The notes: a model not told the origin generated them from the sequence alone. A DNA stretch of 64,000 nucleotides from JBHELB01 sp041859045 (GCA_041859045.1 JBHELB010000057.1:1-64000), one strand, 5' to 3'; counted from the stretch's first letter, positions 16,696 to 26,530 are shown. A program made the numbers and translations.

Positions 16696-19050
16696 ATGGC
16701 AGGCGCTTTATTGATTCGTTGTGGTTGCGGTCAGGCTTTTCGCGTGCCTTTGGCTAAGGCGGGCCAGTTGTGCACCTGTCCCCACTGTGGCCGGGGTTCC
16801 GTGGCGCCCTCAGGCCGAATTGCCATCGCGGGGGGCGACGCGTCGCGTCCAGAGAGCGTGCCCCTGGAGTGGCGGGAAGGGGACGTCATCCTCGGCCTTT
16901 ACGAGGTGGTCCGTGTGCTGGGCCGGGGCGGCATGGGCACGGTCTACCTCGTGCATCACCGTGGCTGGAACATCGAACTTGCCGTCAAGACCCCGAAGTC
17001 CACCCTGCTGGCCAAGGCCGGCGGCGCGGAGATCTTTGAGCACGAGTGCCAGACCTGGGTAAATCTCGCGCCTCACCCCAATACGGTCAATTGCTACTAT
17101 GTCCGGCGGTTGGGTGAGTTGCCGCGCGTGTTTGCGGAGTATATCGACGGCGGAAGTCTCGATGACTGGATTGTTCAGGGGCGCTGCTATACGGGGACTC
17201 GGGAGGAGATTATCGCGCGCCTGCTCGACATCGCGATTCAGGCGGCGTGGGGACTTCGCCATGCCCATGCCCGCGGGCTCGTGCATCATGACGTCAAGCC
17301 CGCCAATCTTCTGTTGACCACCGACGGCGTAGTCAAGGTGACGGATTTTGGCTTGGCGCATATTTTGGATGTGGCCAACACCAAGGCAGGTCAGCACCCT
17401 TCTGGCCGCTTCCTGGGAACGCCCGCGTACTGTTCTCCTGAGCAGGCCCGCGCAGACTCTCCGTCGTTTCCCTCGGATATCTGGAGTTACGCCCTCGCGG
17501 TTCTAGAGATGTTCATGGGGGAACGGACCTGGATGGCCGGGCCCGCCGCGCGCGACGTGTTGCAGGGATACCTCGAACTTGGGCCCGAGCGTTTGGATAT
17601 CCCTCCGATGCCCGAGCGCCTTGTCCGTTTATTGTTCCGCTCTTTCGAGGAGTCGCCCAAGGCGCGGCCCGCTGATTTCGATGAGATCCTGGACGAACTG
17701 CGGCGTATTTACCACGAGGCCATCGGTACCCCTTACCCCCGCCCGGAGCCCAAACCTTCCTCCGCGTCGGCGTGCCAACTCAGTAACCGCGCGATCTCGC
17801 TGCTGGACCTCGGACATACCACTGAAGCCGAGGCGGTGTGGAATTCCCTGCTGGCAAACTACCCCCAGCATCGTGAGGGCATTTTCAACCAGGGAATGCA
17901 CCTCTGGCGGACCGGCCAGATCAGTGACGTCGAGTTGATGAGACGCATTACCGAACTGTGCCGGATTGAGCCGGAGAACTGGGCGCCTCGGCTCATGCTC
18001 GCCCATGTGCATCTTGAACGGGGCGACGCGGCCGCTCTGGAGGCGTGTCTCGCTCCCGAAGACTGCCCGCCCGCCCTGGCCCAGGAGCGCGCCGATCTAC
18101 TCGAATACAGCCGCCGCCGCGGTCCCACCGCCCGGGGACGCCTCCTGACGTTTTCGGCGCATTCAGACAAGGTTTCAGCGGTGTTTCTGAGCTGGGACGC
18201 GCATTTTGCGCTGACCGGCAGCGAAAGCGGCGCGGTGAAGTATTGGGACATGAGCGCAAAGGAGTGCAAAGGGGCGTTCTCGTCGCATCGGGGGCGCGTC
18301 AATGCGGTGAGTCTCACGGCGGATGGCATGCACGCGTTGACTGCGGGGGGAGACCTGCGGGCGCGCCTGTGGAACCTCGTTTCTGGCGAGTGCGTGCAGA
18401 CGTTTCGCGGGCATCAGAAGGCGGTGACCGGTGCAGTGACCACGCCCGACACTCGATTCGTGCTCACGTCAAGCATGGATGGCCTGATCGTTCTGTGGAA
18501 CTTCTCGTCGGGTGAACAGGTCCGCGTGCTCGCGGGCCACGCCGGGGGCGTTTGTGCGCTGTGTGTCGGTGAGATGGGGCGCTACGTGCTTTCCGGCGGC
18601 GAGGACGGTACCATGCGTCTCTGGGACTATTCGTCGGGCGATTGCCAGGAAACCATCCAGGCGCACCGAGGGGGCGTTTCGGCTCTATGCATTCGGCGCG
18701 ACTGCCGTTTTGCTTTGTCCGGCGGCGCGGATGGGCTCGTGCATTTGTGGGAACTCGGTACGTCCGAGCGTACCCGAACGCTCCGTGGCGAAAACGGGGC
18801 GATAAATGGAATTGCCATGAGTCGCGATGGCCGCTTTGCCCTGACCAGCGCCGAAGGCGGAAATCTCATCCTCTGGGAATTGAAGACCGGGCGCTGTCTC
18901 TACACCTTCTCCGGACAGGGGCCGCTTAGCCTGAGCGGCGATGGCCGTTTTGCCCTTTCCGGCGCGGCGAATGGGGGCGTATCTCTCTGGTCGGTCAGTT
19001 GTGGCGAGCCCCCTGTGCTCGCCCCGATGGCGCTGAGTCGAAGCGACTAG
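16696..19050 (+). CDS. Non-RD Ser/Thr protein kinase with C-terminal WD40 propeller
   Basis: 784 aa from the ATG preceded by GAGGGAGG; an ATG 51 bp upstream is possible. An N-terminal cysteine cluster (CGCG, CTCPHC) suggests a zinc ribbon. The kinase domain (about 70-350) has GRGGMG (76-81), Lys98, a catalytic loop HHD (197-199) instead of HRD, DFG (217-219) and GTPAYCSPEQ. No transmembrane helix is visible. A helical TPR-like linker follows (about 370-480). Then about seven WD40 repeats (484 to the end) with SGGEDGTMRLWDYSSG-type strands form a closed propeller. Likely a cytoplasmic signalling scaffold. Confidence 0.92.
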   Translation: MAGALLIRCGCGQAFRVPLAKAGQLCTCPHCGRGSVAPSGRIAIAGGDASRPESVPLEWREGDVILGLYEVVRVLGRGGMGTVYLVHHRGWNIELAVKTPKSTLLAKAGGAEIFEHECQTWVNLAPHPNTVNCYYVRRLGELPRVFAEYIDGGSLDDWIVQGRCYTGTREEIIARLLDIAIQAAWGLRHAHARGLVHHDVKPANLLLTTDGVVKVTDFGLAHILDVANTKAGQHPSGRFLGTPAYCSPEQARADSPSFPSDIWSYALAVLEMFMGERTWMAGPAARDVLQGYLELGPERLDIPPMPERLVRLLFRSFEESPKARPADFDEILDELRRIYHEAIGTPYPRPEPKPSSASACQLSNRAISLLDLGHTTEAEAVWNSLLANYPQHREGIFNQGMHLWRTGQISDVELMRRITELCRIEPENWAPRLMLAHVHLERGDAAALEACLAPEDCPPALAQERADLLEYSRRRGPTARGRLLTFSAHSDKVSAVFLSWDAHFALTGSESGAVKYWDMSAKECKGAFSSHRGRVNAVSLTADGMHALTAGGDLRARLWNLVSGECVQTFRGHQKAVTGAVTTPDTRFVLTSSMDGLIVLWNFSSGEQVRVLAGHAGGVCALCVGEMGRYVLSGGEDGTMRLWDYSSGDCQETIQAHRGGVSALCIRRDCRFALSGGADGLVHLWELGTSERTRTLRGENGAINGIAMSRDGRFALTSAEGGNLILWELKTGRCLYTFSGQGPLSLSGDGRFALSGAANGGVSLWSVSCGEPPVLAPMALSRSD

Positions 19051-19159
19051 AAAAAGCGAAGAAGGGTTTGATGCGGTCGGCCTCACAGACATTTACGTAT
19101 GCGGTCTCCGTGCTGCGTCACGAAAAACGAACGATCTCCCTGGCGTTTATGCGCCGCAC

Positions 19160-19188
19160 TTGAAACTTGGATCGAAAACGTCGATAGT
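19160..19188 (+). promoter_or_regulatory. Putative promoter of the sulfatase-fold membrane protein gene
   Basis: TTGAAA (19160-19165), 17-bp spacer, GATAGT (19183-19188), about 55 nt before the ATG at 19246. The rest of 19051-19245 has no visible gene. Confidence 0.38.
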
Positions 19189-19245
19189 TAGCGGGTAGAT
19201 TGTTTCAGCGGAAGCCGTTATGGCGCAAGGATTAAGGAGTACGGA

Positions 19246-21024
19246 ATGGGTTCAGCCGGCCAGCGAGCGCTCCAGTCCCTATCTTACGTCCCGGTGTTGC
19301 ACCCGGAGATGTTGGCGCTGTACCCGGTGCTGGGACTGTATGCTCACAATATGGCCACCCTTCCTTTCGGGACGATTCTGAGACCGATGCTGGCGCTGGT
19401 GGCGTTGACGGTCGTGTTGTGGATTTTCCTGTCCGTCTTGTTTCGTAGCGTGCATCGCGCGGGGCTGGCGGCGAGCATTTTGGTGTTTGCCTCGCTGAGT
19501 GGTTGGAACGTGCTTGAATCCGTGATTCGGAGGACGCAGCCCTGGGCCGAAGAGGTTCCTCCGATCCTCTCCATCATGGCGTATAGCGTCTGCGCAGCGC
19601 TATGTTTGTTTGCTGTCGTCCGCTACTATCGCGCTGGCGGGGAAAAGACCGGATTTCCAAAGCATACCCTGCTGGTCTTGGGGATCGTCGCGGCGGTTAT
19701 CGGGGCGATGGCGTTCGTCGCCATGCGGCTGGTGATGCCCTGGGTGGCGGCGGCGATCGTGGCGGCGTATCTCTGCGTGGTGGCGACGTGCTTGGCGTTG
19801 GTGTATCTGTACCGTGGTGATTGCCGCAGGCTGAGTCTTTCGCTCAACTGGTTCGCGGGCGTGTTGCTGCTGTTGTCCATGGCGAACATTCTCTGGCATG
19901 CGCAGGAAAAGACCCCGTTGGCGGTTTCCCCGCTGGACCCTGCGCAGACCCGCGGAACGCGGGTAGCGACGCCCGAAGCCCCGTATCCGGACATCTACCT
20001 GTTTATGCTCGATGGCTATGCGTCGTCCAACCTGCTTCGCACGGAATTTGGCTACAACAACCAGCCGTTTCTGGACGATATGCACGCATTGGGTTTCGAA
20101 GAATCGCCCATGAGTCTGGCCAATTATTCCGAATCTACGATTTCCGCCGAGGCCTTGCTGAATTTCGACTACCCGCATAAGGCTGCAGGCGAGCAGGCCG
20201 CCGCCGCCAACGTTTCCGGCGTGATGGAGCTGTATCACCACAATCGCACTCTTGCCCTGCTTCGTGCGAAGGGGTATCGCCTGCAGGCATTCGCCCCTGG
20301 CGTGGATGCGCTCAAGCCCTATACTCCCGTCATCGACGACGTGTTCGAGCCTCGTTTTGCCGTGTCACAGTTCGAGCAAGTGCTGATGGCCAATTCCGCA
20401 GTGGCCCCCTTTGCCGACACGGCCTACTACTTGCGCAACGGCATCGCGGGGTATTGGCCACGGTCTTTTCACCGGCGTCACATCGAGTATGCGTTGCTGC
20501 ACGCGGGGAACTTGCCCGCTGTGCCGGGGCCGCGTTTTGTGATGGCGCATCTGACCTTGCCGGATCAGCCTTTTCTGTTTTCGCGCGATGGCGGGTGGGC
20601 GCAGCGCTACGGCTTGCCTGGTGCAACGCAATGGGCGCGCCCGACAGTACGCGAATACCGCGACGCGTACGTAGAGCAAATTCATTACCTCAACAGCCGG
20701 TTGCTGGCCGCCAGCCGTGAGATTCTCGCTCACGCCGAGCGGTCTGCGATCGTGTTGATCGTGTCCACGCGCGGTCCGGCGTTTGAACCCCTTGCCACGC
20801 CCGAGCCTGAACTGGCGAATCGTTTCCGTCACGTCAATTTCGTCATGACGCGTTTTCCTGATAACGTGCCCGGCGCTCCCATGCCCGAAACCGTTAGCCT
20901 AGTGAACGTTCTGCGCTATACCTTCAATCGCGCCTTCGGTCTTTCGTTGCCCCTTCTTCCCAACGAGGCCTACGCCTGCCCTGAATCCAAGCCACTGGCC
21001 GTGCAGCCGCTCACCGCACGCTGA
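19246..21024 (+). CDS. Membrane protein with extracytoplasmic sulfatase/LTA-synthase-like domain
   Basis: 592 aa. About six to seven hydrophobic helices fill the first about 215 residues. An alkaline-phosphatase-superfamily domain follows from about 245, starting YPDIYLFMLDGYASS with the metal-binding Asp and a candidate nucleophile Ser/Thr, and going on to SLANYSEST. The GYA-type start is typical of uncharacterised LTA-synthase-like membrane proteins. These may transfer phospho-groups to surface glycans. AAGGAG precedes the ATG. The opposite-strand neighbour is a glycosyltransferase-like protein, consistent with an envelope-polysaccharide role. Confidence 0.75.
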   Translation: MGSAGQRALQSLSYVPVLHPEMLALYPVLGLYAHNMATLPFGTILRPMLALVALTVVLWIFLSVLFRSVHRAGLAASILVFASLSGWNVLESVIRRTQPWAEEVPPILSIMAYSVCAALCLFAVVRYYRAGGEKTGFPKHTLLVLGIVAAVIGAMAFVAMRLVMPWVAAAIVAAYLCVVATCLALVYLYRGDCRRLSLSLNWFAGVLLLLSMANILWHAQEKTPLAVSPLDPAQTRGTRVATPEAPYPDIYLFMLDGYASSNLLRTEFGYNNQPFLDDMHALGFEESPMSLANYSESTISAEALLNFDYPHKAAGEQAAAANVSGVMELYHHNRTLALLRAKGYRLQAFAPGVDALKPYTPVIDDVFEPRFAVSQFEQVLMANSAVAPFADTAYYLRNGIAGYWPRSFHRRHIEYALLHAGNLPAVPGPRFVMAHLTLPDQPFLFSRDGGWAQRYGLPGATQWARPTVREYRDAYVEQIHYLNSRLLAASREILAHAERSAIVLIVSTRGPAFEPLATPEPELANRFRHVNFVMTRFPDNVPGAPMPETVSLVNVLRYTFNRAFGLSLPLLPNEAYACPESKPLAVQPLTAR

Positions 21025-21027
21025 GGG

Positions 21028-21057
21028 CTCCCGTATTCACCCCTGAAAAATCGGGAG
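21028..21057. terminator. Weak hairpin between convergent genes
   Basis: CTCCCG (21028-21033) and CGGGAG (21052-21057) can pair across an 18-nt loop between the two convergent stop codons. There is no clear U-tract, so termination is only possible. Confidence 0.28.
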
Positions 21058-21067
21058 TGGTTGCGAC

Positions 21068-22921
21068 CTACTCTTTCCCTGCCTGGACGGCGTAGAAATC
21101 TGTAGCCATGCATTCTTGAACGTCGGCGGGGAGCTGGCTGAACAGAGGGGCATCGATGCGGAAGGCGCTTTCGCAGGTGGCGTTGATAAAACGTTGCCAG
21201 AGCAAGGGGATGAGGTTGGCGTCGGCGAGCAATTGTTCAACGCCGGCAAGCGAATACTGGCCTAGAGCGGTGGAGTGGTCCGCGCTGAATCGTGGCGGCG
21301 ACCAACGTCCACTGCGCAGGGCTTCGTATGCCTCGAGCGTTGCCCCGCTGCGAAACCAGGCCACCACGACGCCATTCTCCGCTAGCGCCTCACGCGCCGT
21401 CGCGAGTTGACGCGCGGCGTCGGGGCTATGCGGCATGGGGTCGGAAAACACCACCGCATCCCAGGGGGCGCCAGCGGTTTCAACGGCGATCTCTGCATTC
21501 GGCACGCGCAGACGCAACGTTTCCACGACGTACGATGCGGCTTTGCCGCGCACGAGCACGCGGCGGGCAGTCTCCGGCGTGAGGGCCGCGAGCAACGGCT
21601 CGGTTTCTGGATAACGATCCACAGGTTTTGCCCACCGCTGGCCGTTTTTCACGGGTTCCAGGACCAACGCCGCAAAACGCTCTGCCGCGAGGCCGTCATG
21701 GGGTGTGTTAAAGCGCGCAATGGTGGCAGGGCGTCTTGAGAGAAACTCGCGACGATGCTCGGGATTTGTCAACGCGGCATCAATCGCAGGGGCGATCTCC
21801 TCCGAGGACTGCACCGTCTCCACCGCGTCCCCGTCATGAAAGAGCGGGCCGAGTCCTTCCTCAAATACCGCCGGGCCGAACTCCGCAAGCAACACGTTGA
21901 CTACTTGCCGTCCCATCATGATGGCCTCGATGGCCATGTTCGACTGCATGCATACAAATACGTCCGCGAGGGCCAGACAGCCCGCCGAGGAGACCTCCGT
22001 GTCGAGGGTCACGCCTTGGCGGCGCACCCGTTCATACCACGGTCCAGGCGGCGCGGGATCGCCGGGGTGTGGGCGCAACACGAATTGCCAATCGGGATGC
22101 GCGCCGCGCAACGCCTCGAACGCATCGAGCACCGCTTCCGCGGTCCGGTCCTTTGCGTGGGCGGCCTCGGCGTTGGCGCGGCTCAGGCGATGCATGAAGG
22201 GCATGGCGAACAGCACCGTCGGGCGCGACGGATCGATGTTCAGCATCGCCGCCACGTGCTTACGCAGTCCCGGCCTTACCGGGTGCGCGTGGATATCCCA
22301 CTCCGGGTTCCCGGTGACGACGATGCGCTCCGATTCGACGCCGATACTGCGATAGATATCGCGCACCTCGTCGCTATAGACCGCGATCATGTCCGTTCGT
22401 AGCACGTCGTGCAGGTTCAGCGTGCCGTATGGGTAGCCATGCAGGAGTTGCAGTGACGGGACGCCGAGGCGCTGCGCTTGCGCGATGACCGTCCGTGTGT
22501 CGCGGCCCACATCCTGATGCACCACCACGAGGCGCAGATCGGTTTCCGACGCGCAACGCGACAACGCGTCCAGCCAAGTGGTCTGTGCGATGAAGTCTTT
22601 GCGGATAGCCTCAAGGATTTGAGCGCGCAACGCTTGAACACGGCCCGGAGATGCCGCGTGCTCGGGGTAAGCCTGCTCGAACTCGGTCGTGTGTAGGAGT
22701 TGAGAAACCTGCCTTGCCCTGCGTATGGCTTCATGCTGCGCGAGCGCCTCCAGCGGTTTTGTCAGAAACTCCGACAACGCGCGGCACGGCATATCGCGCG
22801 CCTCAAGCATCGTTTTCGTGGCGTCATACAGCACGATCAGATCGAGATCGGCCTGCTCGAGGATTGCCTGGGCGATTCGCTCGATGCCTCGGTTCAGTGT
22901 CAGCAATATCGAGGGTTTCAT
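21068..22921 (-). CDS. Capsule/teichoic-type glycosyltransferase-like protein with degenerate methyltransferase-like tail
   Basis: 617 aa from the ATG of MKPSILLTLNRG. The first about 430 residues look like a GT-B fold of the polysaccharide/CDP-glycerol transferase type: LLHGYPYGTLN, RIVVTGNPEWDIH, FVLRPHPGDP and CMQSNMAIEAIMMGRQVVNVL. These match the usual nucleotide-binding second half. The last about 150 residues follow a methyltransferase-like layout (RRVLVRGKAAS, PWDAVVFSDPMPHS, ALAENGVVVAWFRSG). They lack a proper GxGxG SAM loop, so this part may be inactive. Substrate unknown. Confidence 0.7.
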   Translation of the reverse strand: MKPSILLTLNRGIERIAQAILEQADLDLIVLYDATKTMLEARDMPCRALSEFLTKPLEALAQHEAIRRARQVSQLLHTTEFEQAYPEHAASPGRVQALRAQILEAIRKDFIAQTTWLDALSRCASETDLRLVVVHQDVGRDTRTVIAQAQRLGVPSLQLLHGYPYGTLNLHDVLRTDMIAVYSDEVRDIYRSIGVESERIVVTGNPEWDIHAHPVRPGLRKHVAAMLNIDPSRPTVLFAMPFMHRLSRANAEAAHAKDRTAEAVLDAFEALRGAHPDWQFVLRPHPGDPAPPGPWYERVRRQGVTLDTEVSSAGCLALADVFVCMQSNMAIEAIMMGRQVVNVLLAEFGPAVFEEGLGPLFHDGDAVETVQSSEEIAPAIDAALTNPEHRREFLSRRPATIARFNTPHDGLAAERFAALVLEPVKNGQRWAKPVDRYPETEPLLAALTPETARRVLVRGKAASYVVETLRLRVPNAEIAVETAGAPWDAVVFSDPMPHSPDAARQLATAREALAENGVVVAWFRSGATLEAYEALRSGRWSPPRFSADHSTALGQYSLAGVEQLLADANLIPLLWQRFINATCESAFRIDAPLFSQLPADVQECMATDFYAVQAGKE

Positions 22922-22979
22922 GGCGTCCCTGTATCTCCGCGCGGCCACTATAGCACTCGCGCCCAAACCGAAAAAAGGG

Positions 22980-23008
22980 TTTCGGAAGCTTCGTCTATCG
23001 GCTATGAT
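22980..23008 (+). promoter_or_regulatory. Putative promoter of the esterase gene
   Basis: TTTCGG (22980-22985), 17-bp spacer, TATGAT (23003-23008), about 49 nt before the ATG at 23057, in the gap to the divergent glycosyltransferase gene. Confidence 0.35.
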
Positions 23009-23056
23009 GTTTCTTGATTCTCAACGGGCGTCCGGATGAAAAGAGAGGATTGGACA

Positions 23057-25432
23057 ATGCGCACATACGTTTTGATCGGACTGCTGGGGTTTCTTGCATT
23101 GACGGGAAACGCGATGGCGGAGCGGCTCTACGCCGTCGAACAGCAGGCGGACGTGGTCTACGGCACGGGGGCGGTGGTATCCGCGGCCGACGTGCCGGGC
23201 ACCAAAGCGTTGACCATGGATATCTACCGTCCGCGCGGAAACGACCGACGCGACAAACCGGCGCTCTTGGTGATTCATGGAGGCGCGTTCACGGGAGGCA
23301 AACCGCGCGACCTCGAGGGGATGTCTCGCTATTTTGCGGAACGCGGATTTGTCTGTTTTACGATCTCGTATCGTTTGGCGGGCGATAACCCGCCAGACCG
23401 GGTGAAGGCGGCCTGCGCCGATGCAAAGACCGCCGTGCGTTGGATTCGCGCGCATGCCTCCGAGTTCGGCGTTGACCCGTTGCGCATTGGTGCGATTGGC
23501 CATTCGGCGGGCGCGATCACGGCGCTGCTGACGGCAACGACGCGCGCCCAGGAGTTTCGTGGCGACGGCCCAACCATTCCGCCAGCGAATCACCCCGAGC
23601 AGAGTTCCGCGCTGCAGGCGGCCGTGGCCGTGGCGGGGGCTGTGTTCGAACCACAGTACGTTGACGCTTCGGATCCGCCCCTCATGTTCTTCCACGGCAC
23701 GAACGATCCGATTGTCGTGTTCAAGCGCGCGGAAGATGGCAAAGCGTTGTGCGATGAGAAAGGCGTGTCGTGCCGCCTTTTGGTGACTCCGGGCGCGGGA
23801 CACGATCCTTGGAACGAGCGTTACGACGGCAAGGACAACCGGCCCGAGGTGGTGGCGTTCTTGCGAGAGAGTCTCCTCGCGGCAACGGGATCGCTACCGC
23901 CGTCCGACGGCGAATTGCTGGCCCAGAATCCGCCTGCGCCGATCGTTGATGCGACCGTTCCCGAGAAGAAAGTGGCGCCAGGTGCGACGTGCAGACTCGA
24001 TACCGGTGCACTGTATGGGCGCGTGCATGTCGAGCCTTCCGGAACGGAGTTCGCGGCGGGGACGGAGGTGCGATTGACCGCCGTACCGGACCAGTACAAC
24101 GCGTTCTTGGGGTGGGCAGGCGATACGCGCGCGACCGAGACTTCTTTCGTCCTAACGATGGACGGGCCGCGCAAAGTAACGGCGCTGTTTGCGCCCAAAC
24201 CCAATGCGCCTCGCTTCACCCTTACGCTCAAATCCTCAAGAGGCGGCCAGATTCGCTGCACCCCCGACCTGGAACGCTATCTTCCGGGAACCTCAGTACT
24301 CCTTCGCCCCGTGATGGAGCCGGGCTATCGGTTCGCCGGGTGGACAGGCGGGGTGCAGTCGCAGGACTACCCCGCAACCATCGAACTCAACGAGTCCACC
24401 ACCGTTGGGGCGCGATTTGAGCGCGTGTTGCAGGTGAAGGACCGTCCGATCGAGTTTAAGGTCGCGGGTGGGGAGCAGACGCGGCGGGTTTACGCAGAAA
24501 ACGACGACTGGACCGTACGGGAAGCATTTGATCGTCCGTGGCTTACTACGCAGTTGCTGGACGGAAAGTTCCAGATCGCCACGGAGTCAAATGCCACGCC
24601 TTACGCGCGTACGGCGCTGCTGGTCATTGGATCGAAGAACGGGAATTATGCGCCGTATCAGCTTCTCGTGCAGCAGGCAGGGAGATCGGAACGAGGCCAA
24701 ACAATGGTCGCACAGCCGGGAAAAGCAGTCTACCGTGGCCGCGCCGGAGAAACGGGGACGCTGGCTTGGTGCATCGGCACCTCTTACGATCCTCGCGCGG
24801 GCTTGCTCGAGGCGAAGCCCGCTGGCGGGTTTATTCTGGGGAGTTTTAGCGGCGCCGCGCTGGGCTACCTGACTACGGATGGCACGTCGCCTCTCATGAT
24901 TCCCGATGGACGCGATTACCACGTGTATGCGGAGTGGGCGCTGCCCGCGAATCCGGAAGCGGTGAGCGCGCCGACCACCGGCGAAAAGCAGTCGGCCTAT
25001 TTCTATGTTGGCGTCGATTCCGGCGGATTCGACTTCACCAAGCTGCGCTTTGGCGTCGAGTGGAAGGATATGGGACAGGGCAAGGAGTGGGTGTTGCGCG
25101 CGCAACGCGACTCGGATCAGCTCTCGGCGGCAACGGCGAACGGTGGCAAGATACCGTCGCGCGTGCGTGTACATGTCTGGAAGGATTGCGACGGAGATAC
25201 CGTGCTGCGTCCGGGCGGCGCGATCGTGCGTGGACAGTTCAGCCTGGATGGTGGGCCGTGGCAGGCGTTTCCGTTCAGCGACAAGCGTATGCCGGAGTAC
25301 TATCCCGTTGAAGGCATGGGCCACGACGGCGGGGACGATCGAATCACGTTCAAGGTGCGCGGACTCGGTACGGAAGATCTCAGCGAGATACGTGTCGAGG
25401 GTGAGGACGTCCCCGGCGTGAACGGCGAGTAA
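23057..25432 (+). CDS. Secreted alpha/beta-hydrolase (esterase) with InlB-type repeats
   Basis: 791 aa. A signal peptide ends near residue 21 (TGNAMA-ERL); the ATG with AGAGG upstream was preferred over one 21 bp earlier. The hydrolase domain (about 30-285) has the oxyanion motif VIHGGAFTGG, nucleophile Ser150 in GHSAG, Asp217 in HGTNDP and His249 in GAGHDPW, as in BD-FAE/lipase_3-type carboxylesterases. Two bacterial InlB-like beta repeats follow (about 310-465, with FLGWAGD and FAGWTGG). The C-terminal about 300 residues are beta-rich and unrecognised. Export by the T2SS at 50375-62249 is possible but not shown. Confidence 0.82.
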   Translation: MRTYVLIGLLGFLALTGNAMAERLYAVEQQADVVYGTGAVVSAADVPGTKALTMDIYRPRGNDRRDKPALLVIHGGAFTGGKPRDLEGMSRYFAERGFVCFTISYRLAGDNPPDRVKAACADAKTAVRWIRAHASEFGVDPLRIGAIGHSAGAITALLTATTRAQEFRGDGPTIPPANHPEQSSALQAAVAVAGAVFEPQYVDASDPPLMFFHGTNDPIVVFKRAEDGKALCDEKGVSCRLLVTPGAGHDPWNERYDGKDNRPEVVAFLRESLLAATGSLPPSDGELLAQNPPAPIVDATVPEKKVAPGATCRLDTGALYGRVHVEPSGTEFAAGTEVRLTAVPDQYNAFLGWAGDTRATETSFVLTMDGPRKVTALFAPKPNAPRFTLTLKSSRGGQIRCTPDLERYLPGTSVLLRPVMEPGYRFAGWTGGVQSQDYPATIELNESTTVGARFERVLQVKDRPIEFKVAGGEQTRRVYAENDDWTVREAFDRPWLTTQLLDGKFQIATESNATPYARTALLVIGSKNGNYAPYQLLVQQAGRSERGQTMVAQPGKAVYRGRAGETGTLAWCIGTSYDPRAGLLEAKPAGGFILGSFSGAALGYLTTDGTSPLMIPDGRDYHVYAEWALPANPEAVSAPTTGEKQSAYFYVGVDSGGFDFTKLRFGVEWKDMGQGKEWVLRAQRDSDQLSAATANGGKIPSRVRVHVWKDCDGDTVLRPGGAIVRGQFSLDGGPWQAFPFSDKRMPEYYPVEGMGHDGGDDRITFKVRGLGTEDLSEIRVEGEDVPGVNGE

Positions 25433-25447
25433 GGAAAGGACGGCGGC

Positions 25448-26521
25448 GTGTTGTTTGTGCTGATGAGTTTGGAGAGTACCCTGCGCGATGAGGAATGTCA
25501 GCGGGCTGAGTTGAGGCGTTCGCGCGATGGCTACGCGCAAGGCTATTTCCGCGAGGACAAAGACGCGTGGACGCGTCAGGATGACCCCGGCGCGCATCTT
25601 GATGCCGCGCGATTGACCGCAGAGCTTACCGCTGCGTTTGGAGATGCGTTCGACGAACTGCACTGTATGCTCGCGAACGAGGAGATTGTCTACCAGCTCG
25701 ACCCGGTGCGCCGTGCGGTGAAGATGCTTCGTCAGGCATTGCCGATCGAAAGCGTCGACGCCGGTCCTCACCGCGAGGCGTGGCAAGCGTTGTGCGAGGC
25801 GCTGGGGATTCCGAAGTCGAGCCGAAAGCATAAGCTGCAGCAGGCCACTCGCTTCGCGCTGATGGTGGCGGAGGCGCTCGAGGAGAGCGGGAAGGCGGCT
25901 GTGCGTCTTTTCGACGCCGCCTGCGGCCGCAGCTACCTTGGTTTCGTGCTTGTACATATCTTACAGGCCCGTGGCCTCGATGTGTCGCTGCATGGCGTCG
26001 ATTCAAACGATACGCTGACCGGCACGTGTCAGCGTATCCAGCAGACGTTGGGTTGGACAAATGCGCGTTTTGAAGCGCACGATCTCGCGACGTACCAGAT
26101 AGCGCCCGATACCTATGATGTGCTCGTCGCGTTGCATGCGTGCGATACGTTGACGGACGAGGCGATTCGCCTGGCCATCACGGGCCGCGTGCCGCACGTG
26201 TTTCTCGCGCCGTGCTGCCAGAAGGAGTTCCGCGAACTGTGGCACGACACGCCGCTTGATTGGCTGCTGCGGCACGGCGTGCTCGAGGAACGCTTGGCGG
26301 ATGTGTTGACGGACAGTCTGCGTGTGCTTGTGCTCGAGGCGGTTGGGTATCGCGTGCGGCCTGTGCGGTTCGCCGCGCCGGACATCACGCCGAAGAATCT
26401 ACTCATTCACGCCACCTATAGCGGCGACGTTGAACCAGCCCGCTTCGACGAGGCGAAGGAATTCTGCAACACTTTCCATTTGCACCCGAGGATTATGGAC
26501 ATTCTCGAAGCGAATAGGTAA
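25448..26521 (+). CDS. Class I SAM-dependent methyltransferase (Methyltransf_32-like)
   Basis: 357 aa, GTG start with AAGGAAAGGA upstream, 15 bp after the esterase gene. The central domain has the motif-I region LFDAACGRSYLGF (about 155-168), then HGVDSND and the VALHACDTLTDEAI motif. FLAPCCQKEF closes the family signature; this ALHACG...PCC pattern belongs to Methyltransf_32 proteins. The substrate is unknown; RNA or protein is possible. A bidirectional terminator lies directly after the stop. Confidence 0.82.
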   Translation: MLFVLMSLESTLRDEECQRAELRRSRDGYAQGYFREDKDAWTRQDDPGAHLDAARLTAELTAAFGDAFDELHCMLANEEIVYQLDPVRRAVKMLRQALPIESVDAGPHREAWQALCEALGIPKSSRKHKLQQATRFALMVAEALEESGKAAVRLFDAACGRSYLGFVLVHILQARGLDVSLHGVDSNDTLTGTCQRIQQTLGWTNARFEAHDLATYQIAPDTYDVLVALHACDTLTDEAIRLAITGRVPHVFLAPCCQKEFRELWHDTPLDWLLRHGVLEERLADVLTDSLRVLVLEAVGYRVRPVRFAAPDITPKNLLIHATYSGDVEPARFDEAKEFCNTFHLHPRIMDILEANR

Positions 26522-26530
26522 ATGAAAAGA

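Noticed and set aside
24587..25957. 456-codon minus-strand frame
   Set aside because: Covers the esterase and methyltransferase genes in antisense and resembles no protein.
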